A stretch of DNA of 64,000 nt from an uncultured Patescibacteria group bacterium (lineage in GTDB: Bacteria > Patescibacteriota > JACMRA01), in contig CALITC010000004.1 of NCBI GenBank assembly GCA_938041505.1, forward strand, positions 47,228-111,227, written 5' to 3'. Both the position numbers and the translations under genes were made by a program. Under the pieces are notes generated by a model, which ran no database searches, had not been told where the DNA came from, and was given only the letters and a program-made list of their open reading frames with translations. Below, one piece after another: positions 30,418-40,411 of the stretch. Numbering within the stretch: the first letter of the stretch is position 1; the number at the start of each line of letters is the position of its first letter.

Positions 30418-31395
30418 TTACTGAACCGGCTCTTCAACTGGTAGCTCAGGTAATAAATCATTTACTCCACTTTCAATATCAGCCATAAGCTCTCCAGTTA
30501 CTAAGTATCGTTTGGTTGGTAACCAGCCATCAGCTGTTTGCTCTAAAATACTTCCTTGCAAGGTAACGGTTCGTTTGTCATCAAACTTCTTATACGCTTC
30601 CTGAACATCTTCTTGTCGCACTGACTTAGCCTCAATCACTTCAAAATCAAGTTTACGACCCAGGTTGTCATACACCGAAAACTGCTCACCTTCACTAACT
30701 TTTTCTATGATTGGTTCAAAGATAAAATTATAGTCACTCTCAACACTGCTATAGTTAGAGCTATGTCCGATTATGTAAGAATTTCCAACTTCTCCTGGAG
30801 AAGGTGTGAATGGTAGATGCACAATTCCATCTCTTAATTTTTGTTGCACTGGAGAATCAATTGGATCGTTATTCACATACTGATCAAATGCAAAAGACTG
30901 ATCGTCATTTTGCTGGAAGATATCTTCGAAAGGGGCATATATAATCGGTGCTTCAATCTCATATTGCTCCCATACAAACTTATTACGAAACTGAGGATTC
31001 TCAGGCGCAGGAATTATCTCTTCAAGCGGGGTAGGAATATCATATTTAGCGTATTCAGACTCATCTTCAATCTCAGCAAACTGTTCTTCAACCTCAATTG
31101 GCAAACCAAATCCTAAATCAGAGATAAAACTACTACTCAAAAAACCCATATTAAAACCAAATCGCTTCATTGTCCTCGTCAATTCTACTCCAGCAAGATC
31201 AACTTGCAAAGCTCGCTCTTTGACCTCTTCTACTTTAGGTGGTTCTGGTATTGCTTCTACAGCAGATACCTGGGCTTCTGGTTCTCGTGACAATACGAAT
31301 CTATCAACCAATACATATCCTCCTGTGGCTATTAATAAAATCGAGAGGATGTTAACGATAATTTTAACGCTCTTATTTTGCTTCTGTGCTTCCAT
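30418..31395 (-). CDS. Sortase-family protein with Ser at the expected catalytic Cys position
   Basis: N-terminal TM; GNSYIIGHSSNYSS (catalytic His), RTVTLQGSILEQ in place of TLxTC, KRYLVTGEL (Arg). Confidence 0.75.
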   Translation of the reverse strand: MEAQKQNKSVKIIVNILSILLIATGGYVLVDRFVLSREPEAQVSAVEAIPEPPKVEEVKERALQVDLAGVELTRTMKRFGFNMGFLSSSFISDLGFGLPIEVEEQFAEIEDESEYAKYDIPTPLEEIIPAPENPQFRNKFVWEQYEIEAPIIYAPFEDIFQQNDDQSFAFDQYVNNDPIDSPVQQKLRDGIVHLPFTPSPGEVGNSYIIGHSSNYSSVESDYNFIFEPIIEKVSEGEQFSVYDNLGRKLDFEVIEAKSVRQEDVQEAYKKFDDKRTVTLQGSILEQTADGWLPTKRYLVTGELMADIESGVNDLLPELPVEEPVQ

Positions 31396-31504
31396 AATAA
31401 TGTTAGTTTAGTTAAGAGAACTCTACTACAGTCATTTTGACTTGTCAACGAATATCATCACAAATAACTTTGACCAAAAAAGATTTTTATGTGAAATTCA
31501 TGGT

Positions 31505-32503
31505 ATGAATCCTTGGCAAAAAAATCAGAATCCTTTGTGGATATTAGCCCCAATGGAAGACGTAACCGATACTGTTTTTCGGCAACTTATTAGTGAGTGT
31601 GGGAGACCAGATATCTTATACACCGAATTCACATCCACCGATGGATTGTCTCACGATAAGGGCAGGTCAAAAGTAATACACAGGCTAGAGTTTAGCGAAA
31701 CAGAAAGGCCAATCATTGCCCAAATATGGGGTAAAGATCCAGAGCATTATTACAAAGTCGCCCAAGATATTGCGGCAAGAGGTTTTGACGGTGTAGATAT
31801 CAATATGGGCTGCCCGGTCAAGAAAATAATCAAGCAAGGGTGTTGTTCGGCATTAATCAAAAACCCAAGCCTAGCCTCAGAAATAATCATTGCTGTTCAA
31901 GAAGGTGTTAAACATGCTGTACCTGTCAGTGTAAAGACTCGTATAGGATTCGACAGCATTGTCACAGAAGAATGGTCAAAACACCTCCTAAAGCATAACC
32001 TAGCTGCGCTAATTATTCATGGCCGCACCACTAGAGAGCTATCCAAAGTACCTTGTCACTGGGAAGAGATAGCCAAAGTTCCAAAACTTCGAGATAGAAT
32101 ATCGCCCAAAACACTAATTATTGGTAACGGTGACATATTTAGCCGTCAACAGGGTCTAGACGCAATATCCAAATACGGAGTTGATGGGATTATGGTCGGT
32201 AGAGGAATATTCAAGAATCCATGGTTCTTCAACCCACAATACAGCAATGATAATCTAGGAAATATTTTCCAAGGGCAAACACCAATCACTAAAGAAGAGC
32301 GTATCAAGCTATGCATCAAACACATTCGTCTCTGGGACAAAACCTGGCAAGAATCAAGAGGCTACAATATACTCAAAAAATATTTTAAAATTTATATCCA
32401 AGGCTTCAACGGCGCTTCTGCTATGCGATCCAAGTTAATGGAAACCAAATCTGCATCTGAAGCGGTTACAATTCTTAAAACTACCATCAAAGATAATAAC
32501 TAA
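31505..32503 (+). CDS. dus: tRNA-dihydrouridine synthase
   Basis: LAPMEDVTDTVFRQL, GVDINMGCPVKKIIKQGCCSALI, PVSVKTRIGFD, LIIHGRTTRELS. Confidence 0.93.
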   Translation: MNPWQKNQNPLWILAPMEDVTDTVFRQLISECGRPDILYTEFTSTDGLSHDKGRSKVIHRLEFSETERPIIAQIWGKDPEHYYKVAQDIAARGFDGVDINMGCPVKKIIKQGCCSALIKNPSLASEIIIAVQEGVKHAVPVSVKTRIGFDSIVTEEWSKHLLKHNLAALIIHGRTTRELSKVPCHWEEIAKVPKLRDRISPKTLIIGNGDIFSRQQGLDAISKYGVDGIMVGRGIFKNPWFFNPQYSNDNLGNIFQGQTPITKEERIKLCIKHIRLWDKTWQESRGYNILKKYFKIYIQGFNGASAMRSKLMETKSASEAVTILKTTIKDNN

Positions 32504-33020
32504 TCGCAATTAGAATCGCACTTAAGCCAACAATATGCACAACCCGTTCCCAAACTGGAATTTGCTTAAGAAAATATTTCTCCCAGTCAAATAAAAAGGC
32601 AACACCATATACCCCAAGCACAGTACAAGCTGTAGTCCACGGTAAGAAAATAATCAAAGGCACAGCATACAAATACGCTAGATTTGCCATATATCCAGTA
32701 TCTTTGTTATTCTCGTAAACCCTCGCAACAACACCTCGCACGACTTTGAGGATCACTGGAATATAAAAAAGGCTAATTACCACCCTCTGTGTGTTTATCT
32801 GCGCAATGCTTACAAGAAAAACCAGGGGATAAATACCATAAACCAGAATATGCAATACAGAATACAAAGCTGGTTCAGTTCTTTGATCTCCTCGTGAAGT
32901 AAAATACACCCCAGCCAAAAATACAAGAATAGAGACAATCTTAACGTACCAAACGAACCCAAACACCGCCGCAAACATCAAAGCAACCAAACAGGGTAAT
33001 AAAATCTTTTTAAGATTCAT
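32487..33020 (-). CDS. Multi-pass membrane protein
   Basis: 177 aa, several TM segments. Confidence 0.65.
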   Translation of the reverse strand: MNLKKILLPCLVALMFAAVFGFVWYVKIVSILVFLAGVYFTSRGDQRTEPALYSVLHILVYGIYPLVFLVSIAQINTQRVVISLFYIPVILKVVRGVVARVYENNKDTGYMANLAYLYAVPLIIFLPWTTACTVLGVYGVAFLFDWEKYFLKQIPVWERVVHIVGLSAILIAISYYL

Positions 33021-33080
33021 ATAACCTGAATAGTTGCAATTAAATAATTTCTTGTAAACTCAACGCTCAAATACAAAAAC

Positions 33081-35876
33081 TTACGGTACAAAAATATCAA
33101 CAGATTCCTGAGCTACCAGCTCATCATCTAAGAACGCGCTCACAGTAATCAGGTAAGGCCCGTGTTCTTTCCAATTCCAATTCTCAACACTTACAAATGA
33201 AGCCTTTCCATTGCCTGTATTCTCCATTTCGTTAAGTTGTCCACTCTCCACCTGCCAAAACGCATCGTACTCAGCCGGGTCAACACCTCTAAGCAAAGCT
33301 TGGAAACGCTGCAAGCCATTTATCTCAACATTTTGAGTTGGGAAAAGAAGCTCGAATTCGTAAGCTTCAGTAGGTGAAAGTGAAGTTGAAACCCTGTTTT
33401 CGGAACGTGGGACAAAGTTAACAGATCCGCCACCGCTTACGATATCAATATCCAAATCATCTTCTTCGGTCATGATCGGATCTTGGAGAAGTAAACCATC
33501 TGCAGAATCCAAACTATCAACAATCACACCTTCTTCCATCAGCAAACTTTCCTCTGTTGTCACTGAAATAACTTCAGAATCTTCCACTTCGTCACCCGTA
33601 ATTTGACTACTTGTAATCGGTACAAAATCTTCAAAACTTCCACTCTGAACAACATCACTCTCAGATTCTTGAGTTAAATTATCATCGCTTTCCTCAGAAA
33701 CAGCAGAAGGGCTTTCGATAGAAACCGAAGCTTCGTCCGAAGTAATCTGATCTACACCCTGCGTAATATTTTCGCCAACCTCATCTGTCTCAGCAATAAC
33801 CAACCCATTATCTTCGCTCTCATCAGTCAAAACCTCTGTCTCAGTTGTCGTGGTTGAGCTACTACTAGAAGGCGATGAATTTATGGAAACTGCAGCACTA
33901 GATTCTTCTGCATCACCCTCTTGATTAGTTGCTGTTGATTGAGAATTAATAACCGGAGAGTCGTTTGTAACCCTAGACGGTGTACTATTACTACCAGGCA
34001 ATTCAACAATTGGCGAAGGCATAGAGTCGACTGTTATTTGATCATCTTCCGAAGAATCTTGAACTTCAACACTAGTATCGCTCGAGATTACATCTTCTAG
34101 ATTAACTCCTTCGATCAAACCTTCTGGTACAAGTACAGAGTCGATCACATGCACGATACCTTGATCATCTGACTCGATATCAACCTCAACAAAAGTTAGT
34201 GATGGATCAATTGCAATCTCCAGTCCATTAATCGTTGCCAATTCTGAAGCTGACAACACTTCTGAAGAAACTAATTTTTCTGGTACGACATGGTTAAGTA
34301 ACAACTCTTCTAAGATAGGGCTGTTTTCCGGCTGTTGCAAAAATTCCAACACAGCTGGATCCAAGGCTTCAAAAGCGGCATCTGTAGGTGCAAAAATTGA
34401 AAAACTCTCTTCTGTTGATAGAACCTCATCTAATTCTAAGTCGACAAGCAAGTTAGTTAGAATTGAAGTGTCTTCTCGATTAACAAGACTGCTCAAAAAA
34501 GTAGTAGAGCGAACGATTTCAGTGTTGTCGGAGATGGTATTGTCAGTATCATCATCAGCATCTTCTTCGTTTTCGATAATTTCATTGCTATCACCTGGGA
34601 CAAACACACCGTCGTCAGTTTCAATAATTTCCTCTTCACCATCAATCACTTCAATATCATCAGTTACACTAGAAATATCTTCTGCCTCAACCTCTTCCTC
34701 ATCAACTTCTTCAACAACCGTAGAATCGTTAGAATTTAATTCACTATCATCAACCTGACTATCTAATTCTGAGGAATTATTATCATTAAGGTTTTCTAGT
34801 TTATCTGAAACACTTTGAGGAATCAGTACCGTGTTAATGACATGAACCACACCATCATTCTCAGTATTAAGGTCAAGAACCTCAAACACACTATCACCAA
34901 CACCATTCAAACTAGCAGCGCGAGGCTCTACACTCAATTCCTCACCTAGTAAAGTTGGCAATGAAGTTGTAGACAATACCTGATCCGCGTCCAACCCCTC
35001 TGGAAGAACATGGAATAGCAATAACTCTTCGAGTAATTCTGCATTCTCTTCTTGCAGTAATTGTGCTAAAATACGCGAATCTATACTTCTAAACGCCTCA
35101 TCTGTTGGCGCAAACAAAGTCAAATTATCTGTGTTAGCAATAATATTAATTAAGTTAGATTGCGCAAGAGCACTCGTAAGTAGCGAGGTATTCTCTTGTC
35201 CTGCAAGCACGGTCACAATGTTAGCATTCCCTGCATTAGCAGAAAACTCAGAACCACTTTCTAATTCCACTTGAGAATCACCACCATCACTTTCAAGCAT
35301 GTCGTCCACGATCGTAGTATTTACAGAATCGCCACCCATGACCATCTGCTCCAACTCCATGAACGAAGCGGTAGTCCCAGTACCTTCGAGCTCAAATGAC
35401 TGCGTGCTCGCTGTTACACAATCTCGGAGTGTGAGTGGAATAAGTTCACCTTCAATTGATCCTTGAGCACATCCCAATCCCATCAATCCGTTACCTTGGT
35501 CTATGGTTGCGACCGCCCTACCAAATTCATCAAAATTCCATTTAGCTTGAGCCGAACCACAGTCATTCAAAATAATATCACTGTTGGCATCGACATCTAG
35601 ACATAGGTCGTTCAGACCCTTGATCATCTGATCTTCATAGCGCCATTTTTTTCCAATAGTGTCTGGATTGTGATCAGCCAATACAACCCTGTTCCCTGGA
35701 GATGCTTCATCATTGAGAACTGAGAAAACCAGACTGTTATTCATCCGCCACCGCACAAACCGATTTCCATTATTAAAAACTTCCTGTTGAGCGTTAACTC
35801 CAACAAAACTTCCGCTTATCATAGCGAGAGTCAACAACGTAGATATACCATAACCAGTAGACTTTTTTCCTTTCAT
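33081..35876 (-). CDS. Large secreted adhesin-like protein: ricin-type beta-trefoil + two fasciclin (FAS1) domains + Ser/Asp/Glu-rich stalk
   Basis: Two FAS1 motifs (LTLFAPTDEAFRSID...HVLPE...VVHVINTVLIP; FSIFAPTDAAFEALD...HVVPE...IVHVIDSVLVP); N-term KKWRYEDQMIKGLNDLCLDVDANSDIILNDC ricin-like; acidic linker. Confidence 0.88.
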   Translation of the reverse strand: MKGKKSTGYGISTLLTLAMISGSFVGVNAQQEVFNNGNRFVRWRMNNSLVFSVLNDEASPGNRVVLADHNPDTIGKKWRYEDQMIKGLNDLCLDVDANSDIILNDCGSAQAKWNFDEFGRAVATIDQGNGLMGLGCAQGSIEGELIPLTLRDCVTASTQSFELEGTGTTASFMELEQMVMGGDSVNTTIVDDMLESDGGDSQVELESGSEFSANAGNANIVTVLAGQENTSLLTSALAQSNLINIIANTDNLTLFAPTDEAFRSIDSRILAQLLQEENAELLEELLLFHVLPEGLDADQVLSTTSLPTLLGEELSVEPRAASLNGVGDSVFEVLDLNTENDGVVHVINTVLIPQSVSDKLENLNDNNSSELDSQVDDSELNSNDSTVVEEVDEEEVEAEDISSVTDDIEVIDGEEEIIETDDGVFVPGDSNEIIENEEDADDDTDNTISDNTEIVRSTTFLSSLVNREDTSILTNLLVDLELDEVLSTEESFSIFAPTDAAFEALDPAVLEFLQQPENSPILEELLLNHVVPEKLVSSEVLSASELATINGLEIAIDPSLTFVEVDIESDDQGIVHVIDSVLVPEGLIEGVNLEDVISSDTSVEVQDSSEDDQITVDSMPSPIVELPGSNSTPSRVTNDSPVINSQSTATNQEGDAEESSAAVSINSSPSSSSSTTTTETEVLTDESEDNGLVIAETDEVGENITQGVDQITSDEASVSIESPSAVSEESDDNLTQESESDVVQSGSFEDFVPITSSQITGDEVEDSEVISVTTEESLLMEEGVIVDSLDSADGLLLQDPIMTEEDDLDIDIVSGGGSVNFVPRSENRVSTSLSPTEAYEFELLFPTQNVEINGLQRFQALLRGVDPAEYDAFWQVESGQLNEMENTGNGKASFVSVENWNWKEHGPYLITVSAFLDDELVAQESVDIFVP

Positions 35877-35925
35877 AACCTAGAATTAATTTTAATTATT
35901 ACTCATAAGTATAAATCTTCTCTGT

Positions 35926-36837
35926 ATGTTGTCAACCGAATTCACACAAATTTTTTCGCACGTTAATCAAATCTTTGACCAAAAAGCCTATCTAGTTGGT
36001 GGCGCCACCAGAGATCATCTCCTAGGAAAATTAGTAACAGACTATGATTTTACAACACCTCTGCGACCAGAAGAAATCGAATCTATTTTGCGAAATAACT
36101 CAATTAAGCCTTATCTGGTTGGTAAACGTTTTGGCACGATCGGCTTCAAGCTTCGAGTAGAAAACAAAATACATTTTATCGAAATTACAACCTTCCGCGG
36201 GGATACTTACAAACCCAAGAACCGCAAACCTGAGATTAGATTTACCACCACGATTACGGAAGACCTCACCAGAAGAGATTTTACCATAAATGCTATTTCT
36301 TTATCTCCTGACAATATTATAGTAGACCCCTTAGATGGCCAAACAGATATCAAAAACAAAGTAATCCGGGCAATCGGGAACCCCAGTGATAGGTTCAAAG
36401 ACGACCCCCTAAGAATTTTACGTGCTATTCGCTTTGCCTCCAACCTAGAATTTGAGATAGAACAACAAACCCTACAGGCAATAGAATCAGACAACTACTC
36501 ACTACTTGATATCAGCAAGGAGCGCTGGGTGCAAGAACTAGATAAAATATTGAAACATACCAATAGGGCTGAGGGGTTTGAGCTACTACTCTCTTTAGGT
36601 GTTCTTACACACGTAATACCCGAACTTACACTACTTCATCCGGATACATGGCAGAAAACCTTAGAAGAATTACGTACTTGTGATGAGTCTTTGGATGATC
36701 TTTGGGCTGTTTTGCTCAGACACACTGGCACGATCTATCAACAAAACCCGGATAAAAAATTTACTACAGAAGTTAACTGGAAAATCTGTAAACATCTACG
36801 GTTTGGTAACAAAAGAACTCATGCAATTTTAGTATAA
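35926..36837 (+). CDS. cca: CCA tRNA nucleotidyltransferase/poly(A) polymerase family, short
   Basis: KAYLVGGATRDHLLGKLVTDYDFTT, RRDFTINAI, DPLRILRAIRFASNL; only 303 aa. Confidence 0.85.
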   Translation: MLSTEFTQIFSHVNQIFDQKAYLVGGATRDHLLGKLVTDYDFTTPLRPEEIESILRNNSIKPYLVGKRFGTIGFKLRVENKIHFIEITTFRGDTYKPKNRKPEIRFTTTITEDLTRRDFTINAISLSPDNIIVDPLDGQTDIKNKVIRAIGNPSDRFKDDPLRILRAIRFASNLEFEIEQQTLQAIESDNYSLLDISKERWVQELDKILKHTNRAEGFELLLSLGVLTHVIPELTLLHPDTWQKTLEELRTCDESLDDLWAVLLRHTGTIYQQNPDKKFTTEVNWKICKHLRFGNKRTHAILV

Positions 36838-36981
36838 AAATTACCCTTTGTCCTAGCGCGAATTGATATTGGTTTTATGATTTATACAAAGTAGAGTTTT
36901 TTCTCATTTTATTCAATGATCGTAGCTGATCAACTCAACAAAAAAAGTACGTCATTTAGACATACTAACTAATATATTTAA

Positions 36982-37395
36982 CTAAACCTCTCCGTAATAC
37001 TCAGCAATATATTTAAATTCATAGGCTGAACCACTATAAATGACTAGTTGTTGGTCAAAACCAACTCTTTTGTCAGAGATAAATACATCTCCTCCGCCAT
37101 AAGACCATTTTCTTGGCAACCAAACCATATTTTTAGAAAAATGCGATGTCAACGTGTAAATCTCACGAGAGAATAGCACAGTAGTTCCACCTAATTTTTC
37201 TTCATAACGATACGTATATATTGGTGTATTGTCAAGAGTTACACCACCCTGTTTGACCTCAAAAGGTAAATCAACCTCAGGTTTGTGTGTAAACACAGTA
37301 AACCAAAGATTATGATAATGTTCTGAGGTGCAATACCCTTCTCGAGTTCTTCGAGCATGTTTCATTTCGTAGAAAATACTAGCCTTTCTTTGCAT
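36982..37395 (-). CDS. Hypothetical protein
   Basis: 137 aa ORF, protein-like composition. Confidence 0.5.
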   Translation of the reverse strand: MQRKASIFYEMKHARRTREGYCTSEHYHNLWFTVFTHKPEVDLPFEVKQGGVTLDNTPIYTYRYEEKLGGTTVLFSREIYTLTSHFSKNMVWLPRKWSYGGGDVFISDKRVGFDQQLVIYSGSAYEFKYIAEYYGEV

Positions 37396-37558
37396 ATATT
37401 TATCCTTTTGAATAATTTCATCTTCTATAATATATACATATTAGCATTAAAATTATATATTGTCAATATAAATTTTATGGGGAAGGTATAAAACAGATAA
37501 AAGGTACAAAAATAACCACATTACTAGTCGTTAACTGTTAATGTGGTTATTTGTTGGT

Positions 37559-37633
37559 GGACCCAAAGGGAATCGAACCCTTGACCTCCTGCGTGCAAAG
37601 CAGGCGCTCTAAGCCAACTGAGCTATGGGCCCT
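37559..37633 (-). tRNA. tRNA-Ala (TGC), CCA encoded at 37556-37558
   Basis: Cloverleaf by eye; loop TTTGCAC; acceptor contains the G3:U70 pair. Confidence 0.96.
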
Positions 37634-38064
37634 AATATTTATTAAAAATATACTATATTAATATGCATTATTTGTCAATGAATTTCCTAGTGTTTATTTC
37701 GCGATATGTTTTTTATTCTTCCTACTATCATTTATGGTTAATAATCTTATGGAAGAAGAAAACCCTTGCGCTTTACATATGTAATCAATATCTTTACTTT
37801 CAGTTATGGAATTTAGTCACAACAACTTATCACCATTGCCAACTATAATCGGCCACATAATGAAATTATTACTAATGTTAAGGGAGGGAGAAGAAATGCT
37901 ACAGCTAACATAGGCGCACTTATAACCATAATTACACCACGAGGATTTCAGACCTCGACTCACTGCAAAGTCAAGTGATTAAATAACTTTGTAGACAGCT
38001 CCACCCCCCCCAATTGACAAAGTGATTAAAATAACTTATTTTAGCGGTATTGCACAGAAACGCA

Positions 38065-38136
38065 GCGCGATTAGCTCAGGGGTAGAGCATCTCATTGACG
38101 TTGAGGAGGTCGTAGGTTCAAATCCTACATCGCGCA
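38065..38136 (+). tRNA. tRNA-Val (GAC), CCA encoded
   Basis: GCGCGAT/ATCGCGC acceptor, loop TTGACGT, GGTTCAAAT. Confidence 0.95.
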
Positions 38137-38140
38137 CCAT

Positions 38141-38214
38141 GGTGGTCATAGCTCAGTTGGTAGAGCACTAGGTTGTGGTTCTAGAGGTCGCGGGTTCGAT
38201 CCCCGTTGGTCACC
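38141..38214 (+). tRNA. tRNA-His (GTG), G-1:C73 and CCA encoded
   Basis: Loop TTGTGGT; acceptor GTGGTCA/TGGTCAC preceded by G-1 and followed by C73 CCA. Confidence 0.95.
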
Positions 38215-38224
38215 CCACAAGAGC

Positions 38225-38248
38225 ATCCCCTCAGAGGGGTGGTTTTGT
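38225..38248 (+). terminator. Terminator downstream of tRNA-Val/tRNA-His
   Basis: CCCCTCAGAGGGG hairpin followed by TGGTTTTGTT. Confidence 0.6.
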
Positions 38249-38329
38249 TATCTAAAAATTTTTGAACAAAAAATTCAGTCTCTGCCTTAGCAAAAACTGA
38301 CTATAATACAATATCAATAGTAACAAGTA

Positions 38330-39439
38330 CTATACATACTGCATAATTTTTGGTTTTAGAATATTATGAACCATATCTCTCGAACGTTCGTATTCAGGAA
38401 AAACTGGTAAAAACATAGAAACAGATTCATCAATCAAATCATCTAATACGCAGTCACCCAAACCAAGATCAGAAAAAGCACTTCCAAAACTCCTTCCATA
38501 ATTATTTAATTGAGATCTCTTCGAACGCTTTTTGCGCCCACTAAGATTCCCAACAACATTCTGCAATGTCAACAAGGTTAACCCTCGAATATGATCGCAA
38601 ACTATGGTTTCTTTTTCAGGATCACATATAGTGGATTTTTGAAGAATATCACGTAAATCACCAAAAAGGGAAATATTAGCAATTTTATCAACACCTTCAA
38701 TAACCATCAGTAGTCTCTGGGGACTAAATCCAGCGGCATCAACATGTTTGTGAGCAGGTATCAATGCAAGCTTGTCACCGTTAGCTTTCACATAATGATC
38801 ATATCTTACATGGGTAAATAATTCTATTATCAAACCCCGATTTTGCAAATCCAAAAACTCTACAAAAGAATTAATAGGACTTCGTTCATCTCTCAAATCC
38901 ACAAAAATTTCTGCACGCGGACCGCCAACAGGTTCTACTAAATTTGCTACAAAGCATTCTTTTTCTAACCCTGCACAAGTTGCAATAGATGTGATACCAA
39001 GACTATTATATATCTCTTGCATTTCCATATCCATAGATAAAGTAAGATTGTTCACAACACCTCCACCAAAATAGCTACCAATCAGCATGTCAGGATCAAC
39101 ACCGTAATAATTAACAAACAGCGTATGAAAATCCCGAATAAGTTCTATTCTCGTCGTCTCACCAAAAGAACAGGCTACCAGCATATTAAAAAATGAAAGA
39201 TGACTCCAATCTCCAACGTTACGCACATCCCAATACCGAAATACTGGTTGGTTTATGCACGCCGATTTACGAAGCGAATCATTATTAAAAAACTGCAATG
39301 CCAAATTTGGTCCACCAGACGGTGTAAAAGTCGTTGGGAAAACTCCACTATCAAGCGGTAAACAGTCCTTAGCACAATAACCCTTAAACTTCATGTAATT
39401 ATTAAATAACAAACACACGCTGTAAAAGTCTAAATTCAT
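38330..39439 (-). CDS. Alanyl-tRNA synthetase catalytic-domain-like protein (degenerate class II aaRS paralog)
   Basis: SACINQPVFRYWDVRNVGDWSHLSFFNMLVACSFGE resembles AlaRS motif 2; GGPRAEIFVDLRD ~ GPCGPCSEIxYD; VDAAGFSPQRLLMVIEGV ~ VDTGMGLERL; CDHIRGLTLL ~ ADHIRA. Confidence 0.78.
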   Translation of the reverse strand: MNLDFYSVCLLFNNYMKFKGYCAKDCLPLDSGVFPTTFTPSGGPNLALQFFNNDSLRKSACINQPVFRYWDVRNVGDWSHLSFFNMLVACSFGETTRIELIRDFHTLFVNYYGVDPDMLIGSYFGGGVVNNLTLSMDMEMQEIYNSLGITSIATCAGLEKECFVANLVEPVGGPRAEIFVDLRDERSPINSFVEFLDLQNRGLIIELFTHVRYDHYVKANGDKLALIPAHKHVDAAGFSPQRLLMVIEGVDKIANISLFGDLRDILQKSTICDPEKETIVCDHIRGLTLLTLQNVVGNLSGRKKRSKRSQLNNYGRSFGSAFSDLGLGDCVLDDLIDESVSMFLPVFPEYERSRDMVHNILKPKIMQYV

Positions 39440-39601
39440 TTTTATCCTCAATTAATAATAAATACGAAATATCGATATCTTCTAGATGAAAGCCTAGAAA
39501 TAGAGGTTTGTCAAAGTAACTCCATTTTATCAACAATTAGAACATTGACAATCTTGGATAATTAAACAAGTGTCTCCTCAGGAGAAAATAAAAATATAAA
39601 A

Positions 39602-39844
39602 ATGATTACACAAACAAAAAAGTCTCTACACAAAATAATTAAAGGGACTCCTTATCTCAGTAACAGGAATAAGCAGATCTTGTTATACTATTTTGAATCT
39701 CGGGAAAAGATAATTATAGACGCATGCTATATACTAGGTATCATACTCTTATTATGGTTAATAATTGAACACTTGCACATAGTAATTTTTTTATCATTAT
39801 TAGCAATAGCAATGTATATTTGTTGGAGAAACGTTGAGTATTAA
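39602..39844 (+). CDS. Small membrane protein
   Basis: 80 aa, hydrophobic C-terminal half. Confidence 0.5.
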   Translation: MITQTKKSLHKIIKGTPYLSNRNKQILLYYFESREKIIIDACYILGIILLLWLIIEHLHIVIFLSLLAIAMYICWRNVEY

Positions 39845-39898
39845 TTTTACAAACAAAGAGTTGTGCACCTTACAACTCCTTTACTATTGAGCTAAGAT

Positions 39899-40315
39899 CT
39901 ATTTTGGCTCATTTTTTTCACCCTCTTCAAAATCCAACACAGTTCCATTAATGCAGTATCTCTGACCAGTGGGCTCAGGACCATCTGCAAATACATGCCC
40001 CAGATGGGCTTCACAGCGCGCGCAATGCACCTCAGTACGAGGCAAGAACAACTTAAAGTCTTTACTTGTCTCCACGTTCTCATCCTCTACCGGCTTATAG
40101 AAGCTAGGCCAACCAGTCCCCGAATCATACTTGGCATCTGCACCAAATAACTGCAACCCACATGCAGCACATTTGAACACCCCTGCTCTTTTCTCGTCAT
40201 TATGATTCCCAGGAGTGTGAGCCCTCTCAGTCCCGTGCTCACGAGCAATACGATATTGTTCCTCACTTAATTGCTCCTTCCACTCAGCGTCAGTTTTGTT
40301 TATTTTATTTATCAT
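39899..40315 (-). CDS. msrB: Peptide-methionine (R)-S-oxide reductase MsrB
   Basis: CAACGLQLF, GTGWPSFYKP, CARCEAHLGHVFADGP, RYCINGTVLDF. Confidence 0.95.
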   Translation of the reverse strand: MINKINKTDAEWKEQLSEEQYRIAREHGTERAHTPGNHNDEKRAGVFKCAACGLQLFGADAKYDSGTGWPSFYKPVEDENVETSKDFKLFLPRTEVHCARCEAHLGHVFADGPEPTGQRYCINGTVLDFEEGEKNEPK

Positions 40316-40411
40316 ATCTTAAGTATATTTTTATTTGCTTTTATAAGCAAGGTTTTGACATTATACTACCTTTGAAGCAGGGTAATATCAAGATTAGTTT
40401 TGGAGAAAAGA

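Noticed and set aside
34468-34758. 96-aa Ser-rich ORF antisense to the FAS1 protein
   Set aside because: Antisense of an Asp/Glu/Ser-rich linker; composition artefact.
37870-38025. Possible tmRNA ending (CAGCTCCACC)
   Set aside because: No T-loop (GGTTCRANTCC), no tag ORF and no 5' acceptor partner could be found.
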